Shown one piece after another: positions 7,637-15,633 of a DNA stretch of 64,000 bases. How positions within the stretch are numbered: position 1 is the stretch's first letter; the number at the start of each line of letters is the position of its first letter. The translations under genes and the position numbers were made by a program. The notes beneath the pieces are model-generated. The model was given only the letters and a program-made list of their open reading frames with translations. It did no database searches and was not told the origin of the DNA. The DNA is from Bacteroidales bacterium (GTDB lineage: Bacteria; Bacteroidota; Bacteroidia; Bacteroidales; UBA932), in assembly GCA_017560825.1 (NCBI GenBank), contig JAFZED010000073.1:1-64000 (forward strand), in the 5' to 3' direction.

Positions 7637-8167
7637 CTATAATTCATCATTCCCATATCCATAGATTCGTTCCGCTCTATCAGTATGCCGGTATATCCAT
7701 GCGCTTGCGCTTGCATGTCCTCTTTGAGCAGCTCGACTCAGCCACATTATGCATTTCTCTCGGCTTCTAATCATGAATCCAATAACAGAATCCTCATCAT
7801 ACATGGTTTTGTAGAGAATTCCCGTTTGATACATACCTTCAACATGTCCCAACCTGGCTGACCATTTATAGTATCTCAACGCCTTTCGGCTATTTCTTGA
7901 TACACCATAACCTTGATGATACATCTTTCCTATCACAAACAAAGACTCTTTATCTTTCTGCATCGCTCCATTCATATACCACTTAAAGGCAGTTTCATAA
8001 TCCCCTTTCTTAAAGTGATAAGTTCCCTTAGAACAAGATTCATAGGCAGATATGTTTGGTTCTGGCTGAATCATTCCAAATCTTACAATTTGCACAAACT
8101 TAGGCCAAACATTTTTCCGAAAATGCTTGAATGCTTTAGATATATCGTCTTTCGTTAAACCTTTCAT
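7637..8167 (-). CDS. Sel1-like repeat protein
   Basis: 176 residues. It has at least two Sel1-like repeats: GDYETAFKWYMNGAMQKD leading to IGKMYHQGYGVSRNSRKA, then YYKWSARLGHVEGMY and a degenerate third (CIMWLSRAAQRGHASA). Such repeats bind proteins in signalling complexes. No signal peptide. It is 4 bases behind the phosphatase gene, so a regulatory or scaffold role beside the kinase and phosphatase is likely. Confidence 0.85.
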   Translation of the reverse strand: MKGLTKDDISKAFKHFRKNVWPKFVQIVRFGMIQPEPNISAYESCSKGTYHFKKGDYETAFKWYMNGAMQKDKESLFVIGKMYHQGYGVSRNSRKALRYYKWSARLGHVEGMYQTGILYKTMYDEDSVIGFMIRSREKCIMWLSRAAQRGHASASAWIYRHTDRAERIYGYGNDEL

Positions 8168-8171
8168 CGTG

Positions 8172-9236
8172 CTATTCTTGATTTTCAGTTACATCTTCTT
8201 GTTCCTTAATGGCTATGTAAGCGTCAACATCAATCAATCCCGCCAATGACATATCGTCTTTACTTCCAACTGAGCTTAACTTTGGCAAGAACTCTTCAAG
8301 ACGAGCCATAGTGCTTTCTTTACCTTCTTCTACAAAGACCTTTGTAAGTCCTGCGAAATAACCTTGTAATCGTTCTGGGGCCACCTCATAATCACCATAA
8401 GAATCTTCTATGCCATCACTACAACAGATTATTGCAATTGGAAAATTTCCTGTTCCATCGAAAGCATATCTGAAATATGGTAGAGGATAACTATTACATA
8501 ATGATGTTGTCTGATTCTGGAAACATGAGCAATCCCATGGAACAATCTGACGCCATTCCGCTCCATCAAAAGAAGCGAGCATACGACCATCCCCAATATG
8601 GAAAGCAAACCAATAATGAGATGTTTGAACGTATGTCATAAGGGTTGTTCCGTATGCCTTAACCAACTTATGATTGCCTAATTTAGATAGTTCATTTTCG
8701 CTAAACGGGTTCTGCTCCGCATCTTTACTTATAGCATCAAGCCACTTTTCATATATTGACGAGAATAGAGCCTGAAATATAGCATCCTGTTCATGAAGTC
8801 CCTTAATCTGTTCAATAAACTCCAATCTTTGCTTAAATCTCAACACCTCTGATTCCGTCATCTCAGATTCATCCTTTGACGGAACATCAGAATATCTCAA
8901 TGACTCATCGACTTCACGCGCAGTTACATCACCTTTCGTACCAATAATCCAATCTAAATCCAGGTCCTTTCCATCTTTAGGAAAGAATGCCTGAACTGCT
9001 TGCAAAGTGATTTCACCAGCAAGACGTGAACCCACATCGCTTCTTACATAAGTATCACTACCATGTCCGTCACAGACAACTAGGACTACCGCATCAGGGT
9101 CCTCCGACTGCCACGCAATCGAATAGTCCTGACACGGTTTATCATCCTTGATATGACTTGCACCTAATACACTGGTATTGAATACGATTCTTCCAGTCTT
9201 GTGCATGTCTTCATTTTTACCAGTTTCCCCAGTCAT
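8172..9236 (-). CDS. PP2C-family Ser/Thr protein phosphatase of a TerY-P-type triad
   Basis: 354 residues from the ATG at 9236 (MTGETGKNED), which overlaps the VWA gene by 20 bases; an ATG at 9206 is also possible, while longer starts run deep into the VWA gene. PP2C motifs are present: DDKPCQDY near the N-terminus, VCDGHGSD (metal aspartate), HIGDGRML, CCSDGIEDSYG and GSKDDMSLAGLI. It should remove phosphate from proteins modified by the neighbouring kinase. The kinase-VWA-PP2C order is the known TerY-P triad. Confidence 0.9.
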   Translation of the reverse strand: MTGETGKNEDMHKTGRIVFNTSVLGASHIKDDKPCQDYSIAWQSEDPDAVVLVVCDGHGSDTYVRSDVGSRLAGEITLQAVQAFFPKDGKDLDLDWIIGTKGDVTAREVDESLRYSDVPSKDESEMTESEVLRFKQRLEFIEQIKGLHEQDAIFQALFSSIYEKWLDAISKDAEQNPFSENELSKLGNHKLVKAYGTTLMTYVQTSHYWFAFHIGDGRMLASFDGAEWRQIVPWDCSCFQNQTTSLCNSYPLPYFRYAFDGTGNFPIAIICCSDGIEDSYGDYEVAPERLQGYFAGLTKVFVEEGKESTMARLEEFLPKLSSVGSKDDMSLAGLIDVDAYIAIKEQEDVTENQE

Positions 9237-10005
9237 CAGTGCCCGAATTAGCTGTACTATCGCCCTGGTCGACATTCTGAAGGTCCTCATTTGTCTCAAT
9301 AGCATTAGTCACACTATCTACCACCTGACTCTGAGTATCTGCAGGGGCAGGAGCTCCATTTGAAGAAACCCCAACAGAAGCAGACTGAGATGCTACCTGA
9401 GATGCAGTAACGCTGACAGTCTTGATAATCTTCTTCAACTGGTCTACATTATGCACTGTGAGAACCGCTTCTTTATTGCCTGTAAACTCAGCCAAGACAT
9501 CCACATTAGTATCTTCGTCACCAACAGCGATTGCCACTTTTACTCCTGCTTTGAACCAAGGATTACCCTTGAGTTTCTCTAGTGGATGTTTATAATCATC
9601 AGTAGGCTGACCGTCTGTAATAAGAATGATTGCTGGTGCTCTTGAACCTGTTGGTTCAGCCATAAAGCCACGAGATTTAGATAATTTTTCATTCAACTCG
9701 CCATAAGCAGCTCCGAGGCTTGTCAGTCCTCCTGCTTTAAGATCCTGCCACTGGAAAGATTCTGATTCAATAGGCTGAGGATACATCCAATCGATTCCGC
9801 TAGAGAACTCAAGAACTGCAACCTTAATCTGTGCATCACTATTATTCTTTGAAATTTCTCCAACATCGTTCAGAGCCTCACGAACGGCTGTGTTAAGAGA
9901 AGCGATCTTGGCACCATCCATCGATCCAGATGTATCAACCAAGAAAATGAGGGGCATTACGCGTCTAGGAACAGCATCCAATGCAAAAGGGTCATTTGTT
10001 GCCAT
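9217..10005 (-). CDS. von Willebrand factor A protein, TerY-like
   Basis: 262 residues. The VWA domain spans about 14-195 with a complete metal site: DTSGSM (Asp24, Ser26, Ser28), Thr95 in GGLTSLG, and Asp131 in ITDGQPTDD. A low-complexity Ala/Ser/Asn/Asp tail (about 200-262) follows and ends DDWGNW. No signal peptide, so it is cytoplasmic, as TerY and YegL are. It probably presents metal-dependent ligands or targets to the kinase. Gap to kinase gene: 20 bases. Confidence 0.92.
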   Translation of the reverse strand: MATNDPFALDAVPRRVMPLIFLVDTSGSMDGAKIASLNTAVREALNDVGEISKNNSDAQIKVAVLEFSSGIDWMYPQPIESESFQWQDLKAGGLTSLGAAYGELNEKLSKSRGFMAEPTGSRAPAIILITDGQPTDDYKHPLEKLKGNPWFKAGVKVAIAVGDEDTNVDVLAEFTGNKEAVLTVHNVDQLKKIIKTVSVTASQVASQSASVGVSSNGAPAPADTQSQVVDSVTNAIETNEDLQNVDQGDSTANSGTDDWGNW

Positions 10006-10025
10006 AATGTTATATTTTTAAGTGA

Positions 10026-11303
10026 TTAAATAAATTCTCCTGTTTCTCCCTGACCAAAGCGGACTTTCAATCCAACCTTTGCAGGCATTCCTTCACCTTT
10101 GTTAATGATACGAACACTACCATCTGGAAGCATTGCAGTCCAAGGAGTGTCTGAGGTGTTTTTGATACCGACTGCACCTCCTTTCACGACAACTTCTCCA
10201 GCCTTAACATTTCTATCTTGTTCATCTGATATCAGGCATGAATATATTGGCTGTTTCTCCAAAAGAGGAATCGTAAATCTTCCAACCTTTAACGAAGTAG
10301 TGCTAATTGGCTTCTGACAATAGATACATCTTGCTCCCTGTCCCATAACATCAACGAATGTATCTTTACCACAGTGCGGACATTTCGCATACATAGAGCG
10401 TATCTGAAGTAGTATATTAGTCCACTGCTTATCCATCAATCGTTGGGTCGGGTCCTGTATTGCACTTGAAGAGAAGGTCTTACAAAACGCCTTTCCGAGG
10501 AATGAAGGGAATACTCCCCAACGACGGATTACATTATTATGAACTCCTGGCACTGGACGATTCTTTGTATTCGTTGGATCCATGATGAACACCGAGTTGA
10601 ATCCAAAGAGCTGCTTTGCCATTTCAGGGTTGTTATCGCAAGGACATGACAAATGCCAAGCACCCTCAAAAGGTCTATTCATATAGATGAGGATAAACAA
10701 GCATACTGCGAGCGAATAATAATCCGTATATCTATTCGGCATGGTCGTTCCCTCAATAATTTCAGGAGCCATATATCCAGCCTTTCCAAGAATACCCATG
10801 CTTGTCTTGTCTGGTGCAACATTATCATTGTCACAAATCAAAACATCACCAGTCTTAGGGTTGATAAAAAAGTTTCCATCATTCATATCCTGATAAGATA
10901 GGCCACGGATATGAAGCTTCTGGAATGCAGTACAGATCTGAAGGCATGCGTTTAATTGTGCGTGAACGTCAGCAAACTTAGCATGGGTAAGAATGAATTT
11001 ACTCATGTCCTCATATCCTTTAGGACGCAAGTCCATCACATAACCAAACGAACTATTAACCTCTTCTGTAACAGCAAGAGGCCATATAAAGTTAGGGGCA
11101 GGTGAGCCTGCACGTACATTGTTACACAGATTCTTATGGAATACGGTTCCTGGGTGCTTTAGATACCATTTCAGAGCCATGTTCTGCCCAGACACCTTAA
11201 CGAGATAGACAATACCCTGTCCTCCACGTCCGAGTTCTTCTTTGATTGTGGCCGTTTCGCCATTAGACAACTTAATAGTTGTCCCGATTTTAAGTTCACT
11301 CAT
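10026..11303 (-). CDS. Ser/Thr protein kinase with zinc ribbon, TerY-P type
   Basis: 425 residues. The kinase domain (about 18-300) has the glycine loop GRGGQG (25-30), ATP lysine Lys45, a catalytic loop YQDMNDGN (Asp139, Asn144) in place of HRD, a metal site CDNDN (Asp158) in place of DFG, and MAPE. A zinc ribbon (Cys308, Cys311, Cys326, Cys329) and a beta-rich tail (about 335-425) that could be FHA-like follow. No membrane segment. First gene of the long minus-strand run. Family counterpart: E. coli YegI, next to YegK (PP2C) and YegL (VWA). Catalytic residues are intact, so it is probably active. Confidence 0.92.
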   Translation of the reverse strand: MSELKIGTTIKLSNGETATIKEELGRGGQGIVYLVKVSGQNMALKWYLKHPGTVFHKNLCNNVRAGSPAPNFIWPLAVTEEVNSSFGYVMDLRPKGYEDMSKFILTHAKFADVHAQLNACLQICTAFQKLHIRGLSYQDMNDGNFFINPKTGDVLICDNDNVAPDKTSMGILGKAGYMAPEIIEGTTMPNRYTDYYSLAVCLFILIYMNRPFEGAWHLSCPCDNNPEMAKQLFGFNSVFIMDPTNTKNRPVPGVHNNVIRRWGVFPSFLGKAFCKTFSSSAIQDPTQRLMDKQWTNILLQIRSMYAKCPHCGKDTFVDVMGQGARCIYCQKPISTTSLKVGRFTIPLLEKQPIYSCLISDEQDRNVKAGEVVVKGGAVGIKNTSDTPWTAMLPDGSVRIINKGEGMPAKVGLKVRFGQGETGEFI

Positions 11304-11363
11304 GAGTCTTTACTCTTGACCTAGATAGCCAAGAAAACAGCCACTCAACTCCAGATGACATGG

Positions 11364-11485
11364 TTGATATAAACAAAAAGAAAGTGTGGAGCTGACTTTC
11401 GTTTATCCTATCGAAGGTTGTGGAAAGACCCGGTCATGGATAAAACGACACAATACCCCACACCGTAGTAGATATGGAGTATCAA
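11364..11485 (-). ncRNA. Nested-dyad element upstream of the kinase, possible structured leader RNA
   Basis: Three inverted pairs are nested around one centre: TTGATA (11364-11369) with TATCAA (11480-11485); GTGTGG (11384-11389) with CCACAC (11458-11463); GTTTATCC (11401-11408) with GGATAAAAC (11438-11446, one bulge). Spacers on the two sides are nearly equal (14 and 16, 11 and 11). The centre can form a further short hairpin (GGT...ACC). It could be an RNA structure in the leader or a protein-binding dyad in DNA. Confidence 0.4.
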
Positions 11486-11640
11486 GGCGCAGAATGCACC
11501 TATCCCATGTATCTACACGAAGTGAGTGTTGTTCCGTTTCGCCCTTATGACCTTGAAAACTTCCACATTTTCGATAAAGGACTTGCGAAAAACACTTTCA
11601 CAATATGTACTGTCAAACGGCTATTTTGCCGAAGACCTTA

Positions 11641-11671
11641 CAAATATAACTATTTTTCTTCAACGGACAAC
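11641..11671 (-). promoter_or_regulatory. Candidate promoter of the kinase run
   Basis: On the minus strand the box TATATTTG (11641-11648) fits the Bacteroidetes TAnnTTTG consensus, with GTTG (11668-11671) 19 bases upstream as a partial -33 box. The transcript would start near 11,634. Confidence 0.5.
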
Positions 11672-11813
11672 ACTCACCGGGGCATTGTATCATCACCAAG
11701 GTAGGCCTTTGGAAAGGGCAAGACCCACAAAAACCCTTTCGTCCATGAAGAATCAAAGAAGAAAGGGTCACAAAATATCCTTGACATTTGTCAACAATAA
11801 AAATCTCAAAGCA

Positions 11814-13022
11814 TCACATATTCAGTATTTTATCAAGAACTTCCACACTCTTTTCTTTTGTAGCCTGAGTAATTGACTTTAAATATCCTTCTGTAGTTCT
11901 ACTACTTGTATGACCAAGCAATTTTTGAAGCTGCACGACACTACCGCCATTATCTACAAAATATACGCTATATGTATGACGTGCTACATAGGTTGTAATC
12001 TTTCTTATTGATATTGCCTCACAAATCGACTCTAAGCCTTTATTCACCAACTTAATCACATCATGTATCTTGTTTAGAATTGCTTTCTCGTCAGCACACG
12101 ATGACAAATAAGGGAGTATATAATCCTTGGGGTTCTTACGATTAATTTTACCATATTTGTTAAACAAGGCACTTAACTGAGGTGTAAGGGATACTGATAT
12201 CTGAAGTCCTGTTTTCTTGGTCTTTCTACGCCTAAACAGAATCTCTTTATCTACGATATTTTCATTCTTCAAAGAGAGAATATCTCCAATATTAGCACCA
12301 CACATCATGACAGAGAGCAAGAAAAAATCCTTCGCAAAAATCTCACTCTCAGACTCTGGAACATATTTAAGAAATTTACTCCATTCGTCCTCCCGAAGAG
12401 CAAAATGCTCTCTACCAATACTAGCTAAAGATTGACCTTTAACAACAAACGGATTAGGTTCTTTTGCAAGTCCACGCCTTATACCATCATTATAGATTGC
12501 CTTTAACCCGCGCAGATAGATTCGAACGGTGTTTTCGCCACACCCATTTGCCTTTAAATGCGCCATGAATTCCTTAACAAAATCAACATTCATATCAGAC
12601 AATTTCAAATCTGAACGAAATGAGTATAACTGATTAAGGGCAGTTTTATAGCAACTTTTTGTTTTCAATGCTATATCGGCAGTGTCAAGATATTCATCTG
12701 CCAATGATGAGAACAAAGATTTATCCCCAGACTTCCCCTTCAATCTCTGCTTATATAACTTTCCAAAGACAGAGAAGGAAAAGTCTCCAGCAAGTTCATC
12801 AATAATTTCAGTTGCTATATCAACAGATCTTTTAGCCTCTTCTAAAGCCTTCTTTGTTTTCTTTAAACGAGGATTATCGAATTCTTCAGGGGTGAGTTTA
12901 ATATTACTAGATGTCGAGTATGTTCTTTTGTCTCTATCGGCAAGTATTCTAATTTTCAAAAACTTAGGTTCCTCTGAAGCCCTAGAGTCCAAAATCAATT
13001 TTATACTTGGTTTTTGATTCAT
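11814..13022 (-). CDS. int: Tyrosine recombinase (island integrase)
   Basis: 402 residues: N-terminal arm-binding part, SAM-like core-binding domain (about 100-200) and catalytic domain (about 220-402). Visible catalytic residues are Arg348 in YVARHTYS, His371 in LLGHTSS and nucleophile Tyr380 in TTEGYLKS. At the place of the first catalytic arginine it reads MMCGANIGDILSL, so that arginine seems to be missing, as reported for the CTnDOT integrase IntDOT. The gene ends the island: only 200 bases separate its start from the tRNA-Asn copy, the expected attachment site. Confidence 0.93.
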   Translation of the reverse strand: MNQKPSIKLILDSRASEEPKFLKIRILADRDKRTYSTSSNIKLTPEEFDNPRLKKTKKALEEAKRSVDIATEIIDELAGDFSFSVFGKLYKQRLKGKSGDKSLFSSLADEYLDTADIALKTKSCYKTALNQLYSFRSDLKLSDMNVDFVKEFMAHLKANGCGENTVRIYLRGLKAIYNDGIRRGLAKEPNPFVVKGQSLASIGREHFALREDEWSKFLKYVPESESEIFAKDFFLLSVMMCGANIGDILSLKNENIVDKEILFRRRKTKKTGLQISVSLTPQLSALFNKYGKINRKNPKDYILPYLSSCADEKAILNKIHDVIKLVNKGLESICEAISIRKITTYVARHTYSVYFVDNGGSVVQLQKLLGHTSSRTTEGYLKSITQATKEKSVEVLDKILNM

Positions 13023-13044
13023 ATTATATTATTTCCTTTGTAAG

Positions 13045-13052
13045 CAAATATA
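13045..13052 (-). promoter_or_regulatory. Integrase promoter -7 box
   Basis: TATATTTG on the minus strand, 22 bases before the integrase ATG, a perfect TAnnTTTG match. The -33 region is only A/T-rich. Confidence 0.55.
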
Positions 13053-13091
13053 CAACAAAAAGACGGTTTTAAAAAGAAAATAACAATATAA

Positions 13092-13112
13092 GCACCAACG
13101 AACGCACCAACG
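13092..13112. repeat. Two direct repeats, candidate integrase arm sites
   Basis: GCACCAACG occurs at 13092-13100 and 13104-13112, a pitch of 12 bases, between the integrase gene and the tRNA core. This is where arm-type sites of tyrosine integrases usually lie. Confidence 0.45.
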
Positions 13113-13221
13113 TTTTAAAGAAAACGCAAGAAAGCCTATACGGCACATATATATTATTATATTGTTTTTCAATTGTTTAAAGAATATTCAAGAAACAAGA
13201 AGAAAAACAAAGAAACCAAAT

Positions 13222-13270
13222 TCTCTGACTGTTAATCAGAGGGTCCTTGGTTCAAGTCCAAGTTCGGGAG
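13222..13270 (+). other. Attachment site: 3' part of tRNA-Asn (GTT)
   Basis: The sequence contains a full anticodon arm (CTCTGA, loop CTGTTAA, TCAGAG; anticodon GTT for Asn), T arm (CTTGG, TTCAAGT, CCAAG) and 3' acceptor strand TTCGGGA plus discriminator G. There is no D arm and no matching 5' acceptor strand before it. It is therefore the duplicated 3' end left by integration, not a working gene. The element side is on the left. Confidence 0.88.
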
Positions 13271-13275
13271 CAAAA

Positions 13276-13301
13276 GCACTGAATTTCTTCAGTGCTTTTT
13301 T
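13276..13301 (+). terminator. Original terminator of the tRNA-Asn gene
   Basis: An 8-base perfect stem (GCACTGAA with TTCAGTGC), 4-base loop and six T, starting 5 bases after the tRNA remnant. It is now separated from the intact tRNA by the island. Confidence 0.85.
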
Positions 13302-13307
13302 CATTAT

Positions 13308-13417
13308 ATCTCACGGGTGTCATTTTCTTTTACACCCGTGAGCGCTGATATGCCTTAGACGTGCCTGTAGGTAGGATTGGCACTCATAGGTGTCAGTGGA
13401 AAAGACACCCGTGAGAT
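13308..13417. repeat. 14-base perfect inverted repeat with a third internal copy
   Basis: ATCTCACGGGTGTC (13308-13321) is perfectly inverted as GACACCCGTGAGAT (13404-13417). An internal copy, ACACCCGTGAG (13332-13342), can pair with the first arm as a tight hairpin or be replaced by the last arm. Together they outline a 110-base block directly beside the island junction, on the chromosome side. Confidence 0.8.
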
Positions 13418-13514
13418 GGACGAAAGACCTATGGATCAAAGTTTAACTAAGAGATAACTCTATAATAGTTTTAGACCTTTCACTATGTCTGCTCTGATTT
13501 CCGTCTCACTTTGC

Positions 13515-13522
13515 TATATTTG
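13515..13522 (+). promoter_or_regulatory. Promoter -7 box for the lipoprotein gene at 13544
   Basis: TATATTTG, a perfect TAnnTTTG match, 21 bases before the ATG. Confidence 0.6.
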
Positions 13523-13543
13523 TGTCCCAAAACCAAACACACA

Positions 13544-14794
13544 ATGATCAAAAACATACAGACACTTCTTCTCACAACGGCAGCGGCGGCAATGTTGGCA
13601 GCTGGCTGTCAGAAGCCGGCAGAAACAACACCGGAACCGGAAGGCGCCGGGACCTGTGTTCCTATTACCCAACCGGATGAGTTCATCATCCTTGCCTGGT
13701 ATGAAATCATAAACATCAATGCTGACTGCCTTCTTGACGAGATACTGGACCCAAGCACAGAATGGCGACTGAGGAAACTTGCCGAAGCTGGCTTCAACAC
13801 CTACTTCGACTACCGCCTCGACTCATTGGAAGAGGCTGAAGCCTTGCTGACATTGGGTGACAAGACCGGAATGAATATGATTCTGGAATGCCCTGAGCTA
13901 CACGATCCGGCCACAACTGAAATGGCAGTAAAAGCGATGTCAGCACACCCGTCTCTATACGCCTACAACATCGACGATGAGCCGGAAGTATATGAATTCC
14001 CGACCGTCACAAGCAGAATCAAAGAGATCTACAAGTATGATAAGGAGACCCCTTGCTATGTCAACCTGCTCCCCAACTACGCCTGGGACGAGTGGGTGGA
14101 AGAAAGGTATCTTGAAACAGTCAGACACTACCTCAAGACGGTGCCTGTCTCCTTCCTGTCTTTTGACTTCTACCCTGTAGTCATAAATGACGACAACGAA
14201 AGAACCTTGAGAGACGCCTGGTACCACAATCTGGAGGACATCCGCACGGCAGCACTTGAAGCAGAGATTCCGATTTGGGCCTTTGCCCTTGCCAAGCCAC
14301 ACGCCAGGTATCCTAAGCCGACACTCGCCGACCTGCGTCTCCAGCAGTTCAGCAACCTGGTCTATGGAGCAGTAGCATTCCAGTACTTCACAGCAAGAAC
14401 CATTGTGTGGAAGAACTCCATCACAGAAATATACCCTTTAATAAAGCAGGTCAACGAGGAGCTCAAACAGATGGAGGGCATCTTCCTCGGAGCCGACATC
14501 AAGGATATATGGCATACCGGCAGCCAGATTCCGAGGGGCACCAAGGCACTCGCAGCCTGCCCGGAGGGCATATCGAAGCTTAATACCGGCGACGAAGGAG
14601 CAGTGGTTTCATATTTCACCAACAACGGAAAGCAGTACATCGCAATAGTAAACAGAAGCTGCACAGAGTCAACAACCCTTGAAATCGAGTTCACCGGCAC
14701 TGCCTCCCACGTAGCAAAAGACGGCACTGAAACTCCAGTCGAGCCGACCTACGACATAGAGCCTGGAGACATAAGGATATTCACCTGGAAGTAA
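13544..14794 (+). CDS. Lipoprotein with a glycosidase-like TIM-barrel domain
   Basis: 416 residues from the ATG at 13544; an upstream start at 13511 lies inside the promoter. The lipoprotein signal ends LAAGC (Cys22). The body looks like a beta/alpha barrel of the beta-galactosidase type: AEAGFNTYFDYRL, GMNMILECPELHD, AYNIDDEPE (possible acid pair), FLSFDFYPV, PIWAFALA, followed by a small beta domain (about 330-416). It is probably a surface or periplasmic glycan hydrolase or binding protein. Catalytic residues cannot be named from one sequence. Confidence 0.7.
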   Translation: MIKNIQTLLLTTAAAAMLAAGCQKPAETTPEPEGAGTCVPITQPDEFIILAWYEIININADCLLDEILDPSTEWRLRKLAEAGFNTYFDYRLDSLEEAEALLTLGDKTGMNMILECPELHDPATTEMAVKAMSAHPSLYAYNIDDEPEVYEFPTVTSRIKEIYKYDKETPCYVNLLPNYAWDEWVEERYLETVRHYLKTVPVSFLSFDFYPVVINDDNERTLRDAWYHNLEDIRTAALEAEIPIWAFALAKPHARYPKPTLADLRLQQFSNLVYGAVAFQYFTARTIVWKNSITEIYPLIKQVNEELKQMEGIFLGADIKDIWHTGSQIPRGTKALAACPEGISKLNTGDEGAVVSYFTNNGKQYIAIVNRSCTESTTLEIEFTGTASHVAKDGTETPVEPTYDIEPGDIRIFTWK

Positions 14795-14828
14795 CCCCAT
14801 CAACAGACACCCAAAACACCTTGACAAT

Positions 14829-15626
14829 ATGAAGAAGCCATTGAGAATCATTGCCGTCACAGCAGCTGCAACAATGCTGGCCGTATCCTGCGGAGTCGTT
14901 TCATTCACCGGAAGAAGGCAACTTCTGCTGTTTTCCGACAGCGAGATCACGGCATTGTCAGATCAGTCATATTCAGAATTTATGAGCACCGCAAAGATAT
15001 CCAGGGATATGGAAGCGACGCAAATGCTGAACAGCATCGGTGACAAGATGGTATCAGCCCTGGAGGCATATATGAACTCACACAAGATGGGAAGCGCCCT
15101 CAAGGGCCTGAGTTGGGAATTCCAGCTGGTCGAATCCGACCAGGTCAATGCTTTCTGCCTGCCTTCAGGAAAGATCGTATTTTATGAAGGTATATTGAAA
15201 TATGCTGACACTCCTGACTACATAGCAGTGGTAATGGGACACGAAATGGCCCACGCGATAGCCAGACACGGCAACGAAAGGATGAGCCAGCAGTCAGCTA
15301 TGAGCATAATCGGAAACGCAGCAAGCGAGATAATCGGCTCCAAGAAAGGGTCAACCGTCCAGGCCCTCTTCGACCTCGGATTCGGAATAGGATCACAGGC
15401 AGGCCTTCTGCTCCCATATTCCAGAAAGCACGAATACGAAGCCGACAAGATCGGTATGTACATAATGGATCTTGCCGGCTATGATGTAAACGCAGCTCCC
15501 GCATTCTGGGAAAAGATGCTCGCAGGCAAGTCAGGAAGCACAAACGACTTCCTGAGCACTCACCCGAGCGACTCCAAAAGAATAGCCGCCCTGAAAGAAG
15601 CTATCAGAACAAAACCGGAACTCTAG
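14829..15626 (+). CDS. M48-family metallopeptidase lipoprotein
   Basis: 265 residues. Lipoprotein signal ends AVSC (Cys21). The zinc site HEMAH is at 138-142 and the third ligand lies in EYEAD near 202. NAFCLPSGKIVFYEGIL and the C-terminal THPSDSKRIAALKE are typical of the BepA/LoiP/YcaL group of envelope proteases that remove misfolded outer-membrane proteins. It is 34 bases after the barrel lipoprotein gene, so co-transcription is likely. Confidence 0.92.
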   Translation: MKKPLRIIAVTAAATMLAVSCGVVSFTGRRQLLLFSDSEITALSDQSYSEFMSTAKISRDMEATQMLNSIGDKMVSALEAYMNSHKMGSALKGLSWEFQLVESDQVNAFCLPSGKIVFYEGILKYADTPDYIAVVMGHEMAHAIARHGNERMSQQSAMSIIGNAASEIIGSKKGSTVQALFDLGFGIGSQAGLLLPYSRKHEYEADKIGMYIMDLAGYDVNAAPAFWEKMLAGKSGSTNDFLSTHPSDSKRIAALKEAIRTKPEL

Positions 15627-15633
15627 GCTTCCG

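Larger units (their letters stand above)
11304..11813 (-). other. 510-base leader region of the kinase run
   Basis: No gene is supported here; plus-strand frames at 11,474-11,876 have no recognisable content. The stretch holds a candidate minus-strand promoter (11,641-11,671) and, between promoter and kinase start, a block with three nested inverted repeats (11,364-11,485). A transcript from that promoter would have a leader of about 330 bases. Confidence 0.6.
1..13271. mobile_element. Integrated island in a tRNA-Asn gene (left end outside window)
   Basis: The segment is visibly more AT-rich than the sequence to its right. It carries a tyrosine integrase next to a 3' half copy of tRNA-Asn, a serine recombinase, repeats, and accessory genes with no housekeeping role. 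The right limit is the end of the tRNA copy near 13,271, because the terminator that follows looks like that of the original tRNA gene. The intact tRNA-Asn and left junction should lie upstream of base 1. No conjugation or relaxase genes are seen in the visible part, so whether it moves by itself is unknown. Confidence 0.8.

Noticed and set aside
11474..11876. Plus-strand reading frames in the kinase leader (76 and 116 residues)
   Set aside because: They overlap each other in different frames, one runs into the integrase gene on the other strand, and neither shows a domain or promoter.
13150..13271. Complete tRNA-Asn gene
   Set aside because: The D arm and the 5' acceptor strand that should pair with TTCGGGA are missing upstream of the anticodon arm.
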